DNA of 64,000 nt from Collinsella aerofaciens (GTDB lineage: Bacteria > Actinomycetota > Coriobacteriia > Coriobacteriales > Coriobacteriaceae): NCBI RefSeq assembly GCF_015558785.1, contig NZ_JADMOP010000001.1:207021-271020 (forward strand), given 5' to 3'. The translations under genes and the position numbers were made by a program. Below are positions 43,800-52,053 of this stretch, one piece after another. The notes beneath the pieces were generated by a model. It saw only the letters and a list, made by a program, of their open reading frames with translations, did not search any database and was not told the origin of the DNA. Numbering within the stretch: the first letter of the stretch is position 1; each line of letters starts with the position of its first letter.

Positions 43800-44588
43800 C
43801 TAATGGCTGGAATAGCAGGTGGTGTGGGCGGCGCGGAAGCGGCAGTGTTCGCGCATGCGGCAGATATTGCAGGTGGGGCGGCTCTGGGCGTCGTGGACCT
43901 CGCCGTCGAATAGGCCGATCACCGCGGTCACGCTTTTGGTGGGCATGAGCAGGCTGGTGGGTGTGACGGTAAGCCCGATGAGCCGCGTGGCGTTGAGCGC
44001 ATTGACGATCGAGCGCTGGGCCGAGAGCGGGCAGTCGCCATAGCCGGGACTAAAGCGCCAGTTGCCGGCGAGCCCGTGTGTGGCGGCGTCCGTCTTGACC
44101 TGCTGGTCCATTTGCTCAACGGCGGCTTCCACGTAAGCGGAGCACGCGGCGTCGAGCACGGCGCCCTCCAGGGGATGTTGGGCTCCCGTGGTGCGCAGGC
44201 GACGCTCGGCGTCCATGCCGAGGGTACATGCCATGAGCGCGGCAAAGCGGGCATCTTTGAGATGTCGATAGATATCGCGACCTCGCAGCTCAACGTTGGT
44301 GCCGACCAAGCGAATGCAAGGCTCACTTTGTTCGTCCATGCCCGTGGCATCGACGGCAAACACGCGGCGCACGCCACGGGGCTCAATGTCAAGTTCCAGA
44401 CGCTCGACCACAAGCTCAATACGTCGTGACAGCTCGGGCTCGATCTGCTGGCCGCCGTAACCCAGATACCGCAGCATCTCGGCACGGTCGACACGGGGAA
44501 GGTGCGCAGCATCGACACGGTAAAGCGCCGGCGACGCAAGGTCGGCCGGCACTTCGACAGCGGTTGTATCGATGTGCGGTTTTTCCAT
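43800..44588 (-). CDS. Stand-alone MetH reactivation (AdoMet-binding) domain protein
   Basis: 262 residues. Matches the vitamin-B12-dependent methionine synthase activation domain: RIELVVERLELDIEPRGV, CTLGMDAERRLR, RFSPGYGDCPLSAQ (the AdoMet-binding RxSxGYxxxP motif) and VTPTSLLMPTKSVTAVIG. It ends in a Cys cluster (TCNICRMREHCRFR) that could bind a metal. It reductively remethylates cob(II)alamin in MetH. ATG 44588 overlaps the metF stop (TAATG). Gene order metF, activation protein, metH fits coupled expression. Confidence 0.93.
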   Translation of the reverse strand: MEKPHIDTTAVEVPADLASPALYRVDAAHLPRVDRAEMLRYLGYGGQQIEPELSRRIELVVERLELDIEPRGVRRVFAVDATGMDEQSEPCIRLVGTNVELRGRDIYRHLKDARFAALMACTLGMDAERRLRTTGAQHPLEGAVLDAACSAYVEAAVEQMDQQVKTDAATHGLAGNWRFSPGYGDCPLSAQRSIVNALNATRLIGLTVTPTSLLMPTKSVTAVIGLFDGEVHDAQSRPTCNICRMREHCRFRAAHTTCYSSH

Positions 44589-45461
44589 TACCCCATGCGC
44601 TCCATAATGGTCGCGGCGATCGCAGGACGGTTCATAGTGTACAGGTGCAGGCCGTCGGCGCCGTGCTCCTTGAGGTCGCAAAGCTGGCGGGCGGCATAAT
44701 CTACACCGGCTGCCTGCAGGCTCTCGGGGTCGTTCTCGTACTTGGCGAGAATCTTGATGACGGGGGAGGGCAGCGACGCGCCGCACATAAAGACCATGCG
44801 GCTGATCTGCGACTTGCCCACAAACGGCATGATGCCCGCGGTAATGGGCACGGTGATGCCGGCCTTGTCGGCAAGCTCGCGAAAACGGTAGAAGCACTCG
44901 TTATCAAAGAAGAGCTGCGTCACAAAGAAGCTCGCGCCGGCGTCCTGTTTTTGCTTGAGGTGTTCGACCGAGAGGTTGAGATCCTCACAGGCAATGTGGC
45001 CCTCGGGGTAGGCTGCGGCGCCCACGCAAAAGCCGGCGTCGACGAGCTCGGGGATAAGGTCGCGGGCGTAGGCGTAGTCGGAGGCGGGCTTGTCGTCCTC
45101 GGTCGCGCCGGCAGGGAGATCTCCACGCAGGGCCAGGATGTTTTCAACGCCGGCGGTGCGATACTCGTCGATCTTGGCGGCGATATCGGCATGCGAGCGG
45201 CCCACGCAGGTAAGGTGTGCCACCGAGGGCGTGTCGAATTCGCTCGAAATCATATGCGCGATGGGGGCGGTGGTGGCACCGTTGCCCGAGCCGCCGGCCG
45301 AGCAGGTGACCGAGACAAAGCTCGGCGAAAGCTTGCACAGATTGCCTGCCACTTCGCGAGCCGTGTCGAGGGTGAGCTCGCCCTTGGGCGGGAACATCTC
45401 AAACGAAACGGGCGCGGTGCCCTGGGATGCTGCCTGCTTAAAAACCTCGTCGACGCGCATA
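44588..45461 (-). CDS. metF: Methylenetetrahydrofolate reductase MetF
   Basis: 291 residues from ATG 45461 (GAGGAGC upstream). It makes 5-methyl-tetrahydrofolate, the methyl donor for MetH. TIM-barrel motifs: VSFEMFPPKGE, SFVSVTCSAGGSG, AHLTCVGRS, NILALRGDLP, SDYAYARDLI and FVTQLFFDNECFYRF. First gene of the methionine operon. The hairpin CCACCGTGACACAGTGGTG in the leader may be regulatory. Confidence 0.96.
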
Positions 45462-45886
45462 TCGTGCTCCTCTAGATACGTAATAGTGTGATGCGTTGTA
45501 AGGATTCTACAGCACCACTGTGTCACGGTGGAGTTTCACTCGTTATTCGGGGATACCAATCAAAGATGCCTTGCTATCGGCTTTCTCTATAACAGAGCGG
45601 CTAATCTAGGCACGGACTATAAAGACTGGTATCTGATGCAAAATACCAGTTAATAGAGCTCCATCCCAAATTGACTACCCTTAAACCATGGGGAGAGGTC
45701 TGCAATTTATGCAGTTGATTGGCTATTGAGGGTGGCAACGCCGCCTCGATAGGGTAACCTCATTGATTGGTTTCGCGACAGCAACATAACGGTAATGTCG
45801 CGGAAACACGGCGAGTCTAAGCTATGACTCGTTCGTTAGTAATCAACACCGCTTCTCACGCGGTGCCGATACGAAGGGAGTTCCGT
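45462..45886. promoter_or_regulatory. Divergent metF/glnA intergenic region with several hairpins
   Basis: 425 bp. Hairpins: ACTGGTAT/ATACCAGT (45625-45650), CTGCA/TGCAG (near 45700), a GGTGGC/GCCGCC stem near 45735, TTTCGCGACA/TGTCGCGGAAA near 45770-45810, and CACCGC/GCGGTG just before the glnA ribosome-binding site. GAGGGTGGCAACG superficially resembles a T-box element. The density of structure suggests a regulated glnA leader of unidentified type. No promoter is confidently placed. Confidence 0.4.
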
Positions 45887-47974
45887 ATGGCCGAACTTAC
45901 TGACCGCTTCGGGACCATGGTGTTCTCTGAGGAAGTCATGAAGGACTACCTCCCCAAGGACATTTGGAAGCGCCTTGCTGCAACCCTCGAGGGCGGTGAG
46001 CCGCTCGACCTGGATGTGGCCAACGCCGTTGCCCATGCCATGAAGGTCTGGGCCATCTCCAAGGGCGCGACGCACTATGCGCACTGGTTCCAGCCGCTTT
46101 CGGGCATTACTTCCGAGAAGCACGACAGCTTCCTGGAGCCCAACCACGACGGCACCGCCATTACCAAGTTTACGGGCAAGAACCTCATCCAGGGCGAGCC
46201 CGATGCCTCGAGCTTCCCCAACGGCGGCCTGCGTGCTACCTTCGAGGCCCGTGGCTACACCGCTTGGGACCCCACTAGCCCCGCCTTCATTAAGGACGAT
46301 GTCCTGTGCATCCCCACGGCTTTCTGCTCCTACACGGGCGAGGCCCTGGACAAGAAGACCCCGCTGCTGCGTTCCATGACCGCGCTCTCGCGTGAGTCTA
46401 AGCGCGTTTTGGCGCTGTTCGGTAAGACCCCCAAGAAGGTCGTTCCTTCCGTGGGCGACGAGCAGGAGTACTTCCTGATCAAGAAGGACGCCTACCGCAA
46501 GCGCAAGGACCTGGTCATTACCGGCCGCACCCTCTTTGGCGCCGCTCCCTGCAAGGGCCAGGAGCTCGAGGAGCACTACTTTGGCGCTATCCGCCCCACC
46601 GTCTCGGCCTATATGAAGGATCTGGACGATGAGCTGTGGGCGCTTGGGATTCCCGCCAAGACCAAGCACAACGAGGTTGCTCCCTGCCAGCATGAGCTCG
46701 CCCCCGTCTATGGCGAGGTCAACGAGGCCATCGACCAGAATCTGGTCATGATGGAGAAGATGAAGCTCATCGCCTCCCGCCACGACTTGGTCTGCCTGCT
46801 GCACGAGAAGCCCTTCGAGGGCATCAATGGTTCGGGCAAGCACAACAACTGGTCGCTTGGCACCGAGTCCGAGAACCTGCTCGATCCGGGCGACACTCCG
46901 CTCGACAACCTGCAGTTCATCGTCTTCCTCACCGCGGTGATCGAGGCCGTCGATAACTATCAGGAGCTCCTGCGTGCCTCCGTTGCCTCGGCCGGTAACG
47001 ACCATCGTCTGGGCGCCAACGAGGCTCCTCCGGCGATTATGTCCATCTTCCTGGGCGACCAGCTTACCGAGGTCGTCGAGAAGATCATCGATGGCAAGGC
47101 TTCCGTCCATGCCACGCGCGGCGTGCTCGACTTGGGCGCCGATACTCTGCCCAAGCTGATGCAGGACAACACCGACCGCAACCGCACCTCCCCGTTTGCC
47201 TTCACCGGCAATAAGTTCGAGTTCCGTGCCTGCGGCTCCGAGCAGAACGTCTCCGACTCCAACCTGGTGCTCGATGCCGCCGTGGCCAAGTCGCTCAAGT
47301 CCTTCGCCGACGCGCTTGAGGGTACGCCCGAGGATGAGTTCCAGGACGCTGCGCTCGAGTACTGCAAGAAGGTCCTGACCGACCACCAGCGCATCCTGTT
47401 CTCCGGTGACGGCTACTCCGACGAGTGGCCCGTTGAGGCCGAGAAGCGTGGTCTTGCCAACAACAAGACCACGGCCGACGCCCTGCCCGCCTTTGTTTCC
47501 GAAAAGGCCATCGCGCTCTTTGAGGAGACGGGTGTCCTGACCAAGGCCGAGGCTCAGTGCCGCTACGACTGCAAGCTCGAGAAGTACAACAAGCTCATGA
47601 ACATCGAGGCCACCACGATGGTTCGCGAGGCGCGTCGTACCTATCGCCCGGTCATTACCGCCTATGCCACCAAGGTCGCTAAGGGCCTTGAGACTATTCG
47701 TGCCGCCGGTGCTGAGGCCGCCATGCAGTGCGAGCAGAACACGCTCAACAAGCTCTGCAACGGTATCACTGCCATCAACGACTCCATCAAGGCGCTCGAC
47801 GTCGTGCATCAGAAGGCCGAGGCTCTCGATGGCCAGGAGCAGGCCAACGTGTACGCGCACGAGGTCGTTCCCGCTATGGATGCGCTGCGTGCCGCCGTGG
47901 ACGCAATGGAGGAGATCGTGGCCGCTGACTACTGGCCGGTCCCGACCTACGACGACATTCTGTTCTATGTGTAG
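45887..47974 (+). CDS. glnN: Glutamine synthetase type III
   Basis: 695 residues, the large GSIII form (types I and II are much shorter). ATP- and ammonia-dependent synthesis of glutamine. ATG 45887 follows GAAGGGAG. GSIII signatures: [69 protein letters not shown] and [15 protein letters not shown]. The C-terminal helical extension (about 590-695) is typical. It sits behind a hairpin-rich leader and is followed by a strong terminator. Its product glutamine is also the nitrogen donor for GatA, GuaA and GatD in this window. Confidence 0.97.
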   Translation: MAELTDRFGTMVFSEEVMKDYLPKDIWKRLAATLEGGEPLDLDVANAVAHAMKVWAISKGATHYAHWFQPLSGITSEKHDSFLEPNHDGTAITKFTGKNLIQGEPDASSFPNGGLRATFEARGYTAWDPTSPAFIKDDVLCIPTAFCSYTGEALDKKTPLLRSMTALSRESKRVLALFGKTPKKVVPSVGDEQEYFLIKKDAYRKRKDLVITGRTLFGAAPCKGQELEEHYFGAIRPTVSAYMKDLDDELWALGIPAKTKHNEVAPCQHELAPVYGEVNEAIDQNLVMMEKMKLIASRHDLVCLLHEKPFEGINGSGKHNNWSLGTESENLLDPGDTPLDNLQFIVFLTAVIEAVDNYQELLRASVASAGNDHRLGANEAPPAIMSIFLGDQLTEVVEKIIDGKASVHATRGVLDLGADTLPKLMQDNTDRNRTSPFAFTGNKFEFRACGSEQNVSDSNLVLDAAVAKSLKSFADALEGTPEDEFQDAALEYCKKVLTDHQRILFSGDGYSDEWPVEAEKRGLANNKTTADALPAFVSEKAIALFEETGVLTKAEAQCRYDCKLEKYNKLMNIEATTMVREARRTYRPVITAYATKVAKGLETIRAAGAEAAMQCEQNTLNKLCNGITAINDSIKALDVVHQKAEALDGQEQANVYAHEVVPAMDALRAAVDAMEEIVAADYWPVPTYDDILFYV

Positions 47975-48005
47975 AACGTAACTGACATATCGTCACGGTA
48001 TTGAG

Positions 48006-48037
48006 CCGGGGTCCGCATCATGCGGGCCCCGGTTTTT
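48006..48037 (+). terminator. Terminator after glnN
   Basis: CCGGGGTCCGCA and TGCGGGCCCCGG form a near-perfect stem followed by TTTTT. Confidence 0.92.
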
Positions 48038-48098
48038 GTTTGCGAAGGACGCTTTGAAGCCCGTTTTGCCGCCGATTTGCCTAGGTATAAAGGGCTAT

Positions 48099-48313
48099 GG
48101 GCAAAAAACGTCAAATATGAGTACTGTCACAAGTCCTGTAACATTATTTATTTGCAAAATATGTAGTGTTACGCAATATATGTCCAAGTACTTAGCCGAT
48201 AAACGTCTGCAATTTTTCCGCCGTAGGACGCCTGACGGCTAAATCGCCTTCTGAAGGCATGAAATCGCTGTAACTAAAATGGTAACAGTACTCATATTTG
48301 CCATTTTTTGACC
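48099..48313. repeat. Large inverted repeat element (IR-4), 16-bp perfect core arms
   Basis: CAAATATGAGTACTGT (48112-48127) and its complement at 48285-48300 are perfect. Pairing extends imperfectly outward over AAAAAAC/TTTTTTG tracts for about 13 more bases. The AT-rich interior includes a GCCGT/ACGGC hairpin. It lies between glnN and the tRNA-Glu repeat block. Confidence 0.85.
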
Positions 48314-48337
48314 ACAGGCCTTGCGATGATGCCGGGA

Positions 48338-48438
48338 TCCGCACCCTGTCGGGTTCGAATCCCGGCACATGGATAGCAAAAAGCCCGCCACCGTGAGAGC
48401 AACGGGCTTCTCAGTTTAAATGGTGCCCCCAGCGGGAT
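48338..48438. repeat. Direct repeat A: truncated tRNA-Glu 3' end with terminator and T-arm fragment
   Basis: 101 bp, roughly 88 percent identical by eye to 48527-48627. It contains a T-arm-like GTCGGGTTCGAATCCCGGCA, a terminator hairpin (AAGCCCG/CGGGCTT, minus orientation) and TGGTGCCCCCAGCGGGAT, the last 18 bases of tRNA-Glu with CCA, after which similarity to the tRNA stops. Confidence 0.8.
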
Positions 48439-48526
48439 ATCCGCGTGCGGCTGGCGCCGCCCGCTTCCGCTTCGTCGCTTCGCTCCTTGCGTGCTGCGCT
48501 GGAAAACGCTTGCGCGTTTCCTCAGC
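48439..48526. other. Hairpin-rich filler between the two tRNA-Glu repeats
   Basis: 88 bp with AAAACGCTTGCGCGTTT and CGCTTC/GAAGCG-rich repeats. It recalls the hairpins in the element downstream of ssrA (29334-29466). No gene. Confidence 0.5.
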
Positions 48527-48627
48527 TCCGCACCCTGTCGGGTTCGAATCCCGGCATATCGGTAGCAAAAAGCCCGTCACCGCGGGGGTAACGGGCTTCT
48601 TAATTTAAATGGTGCCCCCAGCGGGAT
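48527..48627. repeat. Direct repeat B: tRNA-Glu 3' end with terminator and T-arm fragment
   Basis: Second copy of the 101-bp unit; here the TGGTGCCCCCAGCGGGAT end continues into the intact tRNA-Glu gene. Confidence 0.8.
48566..48598 (-). terminator. Terminator of tRNA-Glu (minus strand)
   Basis: AAGCCCGT and ACGGGCTT stem followed on the minus strand by TTTTGC, 12 bp after the encoded CCA. Confidence 0.85.
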
Positions 48628-48686
48628 TCGAACCCGCGATATCCACCTTGAAAGGGTGGCGTCCTTGGCCGCTAGACGATGGGGAC
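48610..48686 (-). tRNA. tRNA-Glu (anticodon TTC) with encoded CCA
   Basis: Minus strand. The 5' GTCCCCA pairs with the 3' TGGGGGC acceptor; the D arm is in TCTAGCGGCCAAGGA; the anticodon loop CTTTCAA in CCACCCTTTCAAGGTGG gives TTC; the T arm is GCGGGTTCGAATCCCGC; discriminator A then CCA (48612-48610). All arms are intact. Confidence 0.97.
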
Positions 48687-48745
48687 AGCGGGAAAGAGTA
48701 TAGCAGACTTTTTTAGCCGTTCACATATCGTTGGCAAACTGAAAA

Positions 48746-48780
48746 ACCACCACAAAGGTGCCTGTCCCCTTTGTGGTGGT
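48746..48780 (-). repeat. Palindromic repeat family B, copy (terminator of murT-gatD)
   Basis: 13-bp perfect arms ACCACCACAAAGG and CCTTTGTGGTGGT. On the minus strand the core reads GGGGACAGGCACC and TTTTT follows, directly after the murT-gatD stop. Confidence 0.92.
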
Positions 48781-48786
48781 GAGGTG

Positions 48787-50964
48787 CTAGGGGAGGAGCT
48801 TCATGGCGGCGTCGTGGGCGGCGTGCTCGTAGGTGTCGTCGAGGGGCTTGAGCGGCAGCAGGGCGGCGGCCTGTGCATCGCCACGGTGCTCGAGGGCATG
48901 GGCGATCAGCCAGTCGGCGAGCTCGGGGTTCTTGGGCAGCGCCGGGCCATGCAGGTACGTGCCGATGACGCCCTTGTAGATCAGGCCCTCAAAGCCGTCG
49001 TCGCCGTTGTTGCCGGTACCCGTGACGACGGACGTTCCGAGCGGCGTGGCATCGGCGTCCAAAAGCGTGCGGCCGCCATGGTTCTCGAATCCCACAAAGG
49101 GCTCAGGTGCCAGATCGGTTTTGACGGCTACGTTGCCGATCAGGCGATCGGAGCCACGTACGGTTTCGGCGGCAATGACGCCCAGGCCCTCGATGCGATC
49201 CTCACCCATATAGTACGAACGGCCGAGCAGCTGATAGCTGCCACAGATGGCAAGCAGCGAGCCGCCATCCTCAACATAGGCCGCGACCTTGTCTTTTTGG
49301 GCGAGCAGCTCGTGTGCCACGGCTAGCTGGTCGCGGTCGGAGCCGCCACCCATCATGACGATATCGGCATCGGTCAAATCAAGCGTTTCGCCCATACGGA
49401 CCTCGTCCACGCGCACGGGAATGCCGCGCCAGACGCAGCGGCGCTCGAGCGCGATAACATTGCCGCCGTCGCCGTAGAGGTTAAGGGCATCGGGATACAG
49501 GTAGACGATGCGCAGCGGGCGCGAAAGCTCGACTGGCGCGATGCCGACAGGAAGAGCGCTGCCGTCGGCACGGGCTACGGCGCGCCCGGCAACAGCATCG
49601 GCGGTGGCGCCTTTCAGCCCGTCGAGCTCCTTGACCAGCGGCGGGAAGGCCGTGTAGTTGGCGACGGCGTAGAAGGTGTCATCGGCGGCCTCGTCTGCCA
49701 CGGCGCCAATTGCCTGCGCGACGTCCGAGATAATCGCGGCATCGATGCCGGCGTACTTGAGGCGCACCTGCATGTCGTGCGCGCGCGTGCCTCCGGCAAA
49801 GGCGACAAGACCCGGCGTGTCGGCGATGCGCTCAAAGTCGACGTCGTAGATCCACGATACATCGTGTCCGTCGGCGTCATTGTCGTTAAGGAAGAAAGCG
49901 CAGAGTCTGCCGCCTGTCGTCTTGATGGACTGGATTTGTCGATCGAAGCCTACGGGATTCTTAGCCAGGTTGGCCTCGACGGTGCGGCCGGCGATATCCC
50001 AGCGCCCCATACGTCCGCCGGCGGGGACGTAGGCATCGAGCGTAGGCTGTAGAAGCGCCGTATCCACGCCTAACTCATGTGCGGCAAAGAATGCAGCGGC
50101 AACGTTGTAGACCATGTACAGGCCGTTGTAGCGTGTGGCGATGTGTACGGCAGCCGCGTCGGGCGCAGATCCAAAGACCAGGTCGAAGCCGTAGCCGTCG
50201 CAGCCGAGCTTCACGTCCGTCACGCGACGGACAAGCGCAGGGCGGGCCCAGCCGCACGAGGGGCAATGGTAGGCGCCGAGCTGGCCGTATTGCACGTAGT
50301 CATACTCCAGCGGCGTGTTGCACTTTGAGCAAAAACGTGAGTCGCTAATACGGTCGGACTCGGTGTTGGTGGCGCTGTCGATGCCAAAGGCGATGCTTGC
50401 ATTGGGAACGCGCGCGGCAATCGAGGCACACAGCGGGTCGTCTGCGTTGTAGATGAGCGTTGTTGCCGGAGAGAGCTCCAACGCATGGGCGATGACCTCC
50501 TGGGTGTGATCGATCTCGCCATAGCGATCCAGCTGGTCGCGGAACAGGTTGAGCAGCACGAAGTACGTCGGCTTGAGCTTGGGCAGGACGCGCACGGTGT
50601 AGAGCTCATCGCATTCAAAAACGCCCACACGCTTGCCGCTGTCAGTGTGCTTAAGGCCGCCGCGGGCCTCGAGCAGAGCGCCCACCACGCCCGGCTCCAT
50701 GTTGTTGCCGGCGCGGTTGCATACCACGGTGGCGCCGCTGGCGGCAACGGCGTCGGCGATGAGGTTGGAGGTGGTGGTCTTACCGTTGGTGCCGGTGATC
50801 ACCACGCTGCGGTCGATAAGGCCGGCGAGGTCGCTTAGCAGCTCGGGGTCGATCTTCATGGCGATGCGGCCGGGGAGTACGCCGCCCTGGCGTTTGAGGA
50901 CAGAGCGCAGTCCCCAGCGAGCGATATCGCTCGAGGTACAGGCGAGAGATGAGCGGAGGTTCAT
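48787..50964 (-). CDS. Fused MurT-GatD: lipid II D-glutamate amidating enzyme
   Basis: 725 residues in one frame. The N-terminal half is MurT: a Mur-ligase ATP site (VVITGTNGKTTTSNLIAD), NLFRDQLDRYGEID, a four-cysteine zinc ribbon (CSKCNTPLEY... YHCPSCG) and the DUF1727-like C-domain. From about residue 483 it is GatD, a class I glutamine amidotransferase: IVYLYPDALNLYGDGGN, nucleophile Cys in LLAICGSYQLLG, NHGGRT and the catalytic His in GTYLHGPALPKNPELADW. In most Gram-positives these are two proteins; together they amidate D-Glu to D-isoGln in lipid II. Fusion fixes 1:1 stoichiometry. It ends in a family B repeat that forms its terminator. Confidence 0.94.
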   Translation of the reverse strand: MNLRSSLACTSSDIARWGLRSVLKRQGGVLPGRIAMKIDPELLSDLAGLIDRSVVITGTNGKTTTSNLIADAVAASGATVVCNRAGNNMEPGVVGALLEARGGLKHTDSGKRVGVFECDELYTVRVLPKLKPTYFVLLNLFRDQLDRYGEIDHTQEVIAHALELSPATTLIYNADDPLCASIAARVPNASIAFGIDSATNTESDRISDSRFCSKCNTPLEYDYVQYGQLGAYHCPSCGWARPALVRRVTDVKLGCDGYGFDLVFGSAPDAAAVHIATRYNGLYMVYNVAAAFFAAHELGVDTALLQPTLDAYVPAGGRMGRWDIAGRTVEANLAKNPVGFDRQIQSIKTTGGRLCAFFLNDNDADGHDVSWIYDVDFERIADTPGLVAFAGGTRAHDMQVRLKYAGIDAAIISDVAQAIGAVADEAADDTFYAVANYTAFPPLVKELDGLKGATADAVAGRAVARADGSALPVGIAPVELSRPLRIVYLYPDALNLYGDGGNVIALERRCVWRGIPVRVDEVRMGETLDLTDADIVMMGGGSDRDQLAVAHELLAQKDKVAAYVEDGGSLLAICGSYQLLGRSYYMGEDRIEGLGVIAAETVRGSDRLIGNVAVKTDLAPEPFVGFENHGGRTLLDADATPLGTSVVTGTGNNGDDGFEGLIYKGVIGTYLHGPALPKNPELADWLIAHALEHRGDAQAAALLPLKPLDDTYEHAAHDAAMKLLP

Positions 50965-51009
50965 GAAACCGTTCCTAACGTAAACGACATGGTCGGGTCG
51001 AGTGCGTCA

Positions 51010-52053
51010 CTAAAAACCGTAGCGGCGCGCAAATTCCTGGGCAAGCTGTGACACGTCTTCACAGGCATTGGCCCAGGGGGCAAAGTCGGGAGTGTCCGAG
51101 ATAATACCGTCCGCTTCCCAAACGGCCTGGTGCGAAAGATCCCAGGGATCGCGCGGCTCGGGTCGGCAGGGAAGGTACGGCGTCTGGTACATGGGGTTCA
51201 GCAAGAAGAACGCGCCGCCCTCGCAACGGTTGGCAAACTCACGCAGTGCGCGTGTCGCCGGGCGCATCTTGTTTGTTTTGAACAAGAGGATGGTGCGGGC
51301 GAGCAGGTACCAGGGGGAGTTCTCGAGTGCATCAGCCCCCACCTGTTCCTCGAGTTGGTGAGCCAGGGCAAAAAAGCCGTCCTGGTCTTCCAGGCGAGCG
51401 AGGGCGAGCAACACGGTGCCTGCGGCTCGGGTGGGGTAGCCTTCCGCCTTAAGGACGCGGCGGGCGTAGTTGGCGGCAGCACGGTAACGAGCGCTCGCCA
51501 TGCACAGCTGCGAGATGGCCTCGAGTGTGTGAAGCCACCCGATAAGAGCCGGCTCGCTCACGGTGAGATCTGCTGCAGTGACACCGTCGGCCAAAACATT
51601 ATTGGCCCAGTAGTGCGGGGCTTCCATGTCGAACCCGGGCACGCTTTGCTGCAGGTAATCGGCCGTGGTCGCCTCGAGCTTCATCAGGTCACCCAGGCAG
51701 GCGTCAACGGGCGTGTCGGCCAAGATGATGGCGAGCAGCTGTGCGTCGAGGACATGCGCATCGATGCGGACGATCTTGAGCAGCTCATCGCGCATGTCGT
51801 CGAACAGACGATTGCGCGTCTGCTCGAACTCCTCGTCGCTGCCCATGTCCTCGATGCGATGGAGCTCGTCGAGCAGGTGGCGATGAACACCGGCATAGGA
51901 CAGCAGCGCTTGGGCATGCTCGGACTGCGCATACTTTTGAGGATTCGCGCTAATGTCGTTATGGACAAGCTCGCGTGCTGCATCGGTGAGTTCGGGGTGC
52001 GACGCCAGATAGGTTCGCTCCAGATAGGCGGGGATGTAGACGCTCGGATCCAT
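51010..52053 (-). CDS. Uncharacterised helical protein, paralog of the adjacent gene
   Basis: 347 residues, soluble, predicted nearly all-helical and acidic. The N-terminus MDPSVYIPAYLERTYLASHP is followed by TPR-like helical pairs (ALIGWLHTLEAISQLCMASARYRAAANYARRVL). The C-terminal third has the pattern ENSPWYLLARTILL, LREFANRCEGGAFFL, DTPDFAPWANACED. The upstream gene carries a matching pattern, so the two are probably tandem paralogs. ATG 52053 overlaps the upstream stop (TAATG). Function unknown; TPR-like folds usually mediate protein contacts. Confidence 0.75.
   Translation of the reverse strand: MDPSVYIPAYLERTYLASHPELTDAARELVHNDISANPQKYAQSEHAQALLSYAGVHRHLLDELHRIEDMGSDEEFEQTRNRLFDDMRDELLKIVRIDAHVLDAQLLAIILADTPVDACLGDLMKLEATTADYLQQSVPGFDMEAPHYWANNVLADGVTAADLTVSEPALIGWLHTLEAISQLCMASARYRAAANYARRVLKAEGYPTRAAGTVLLALARLEDQDGFFALAHQLEEQVGADALENSPWYLLARTILLFKTNKMRPATRALREFANRCEGGAFFLLNPMYQTPYLPCRPEPRDPWDLSHQAVWEADGIISDTPDFAPWANACEDVSQLAQEFARRYGF

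Noticed and set aside
45726..45765. T-box riboswitch suggested by GAGGGTGGCAACG
   Set aside because: No Stem I with specifier or AG-bulge is apparent upstream, the T-box core is imperfect, and glnN is not a usual T-box target.
45836..47860. 674-codon minus-strand open frame opposite glnN
   Set aside because: Shadow of the type III glutamine synthetase; no ribosome-binding site and no motif.
48338..48375. A second tRNA gene suggested by GTCGGGTTCGAATCCCGGCA
   Set aside because: Only the T arm is present; there is no matching acceptor, D arm or anticodon arm upstream, so it is a fragment. The same applies at 48527-48565.
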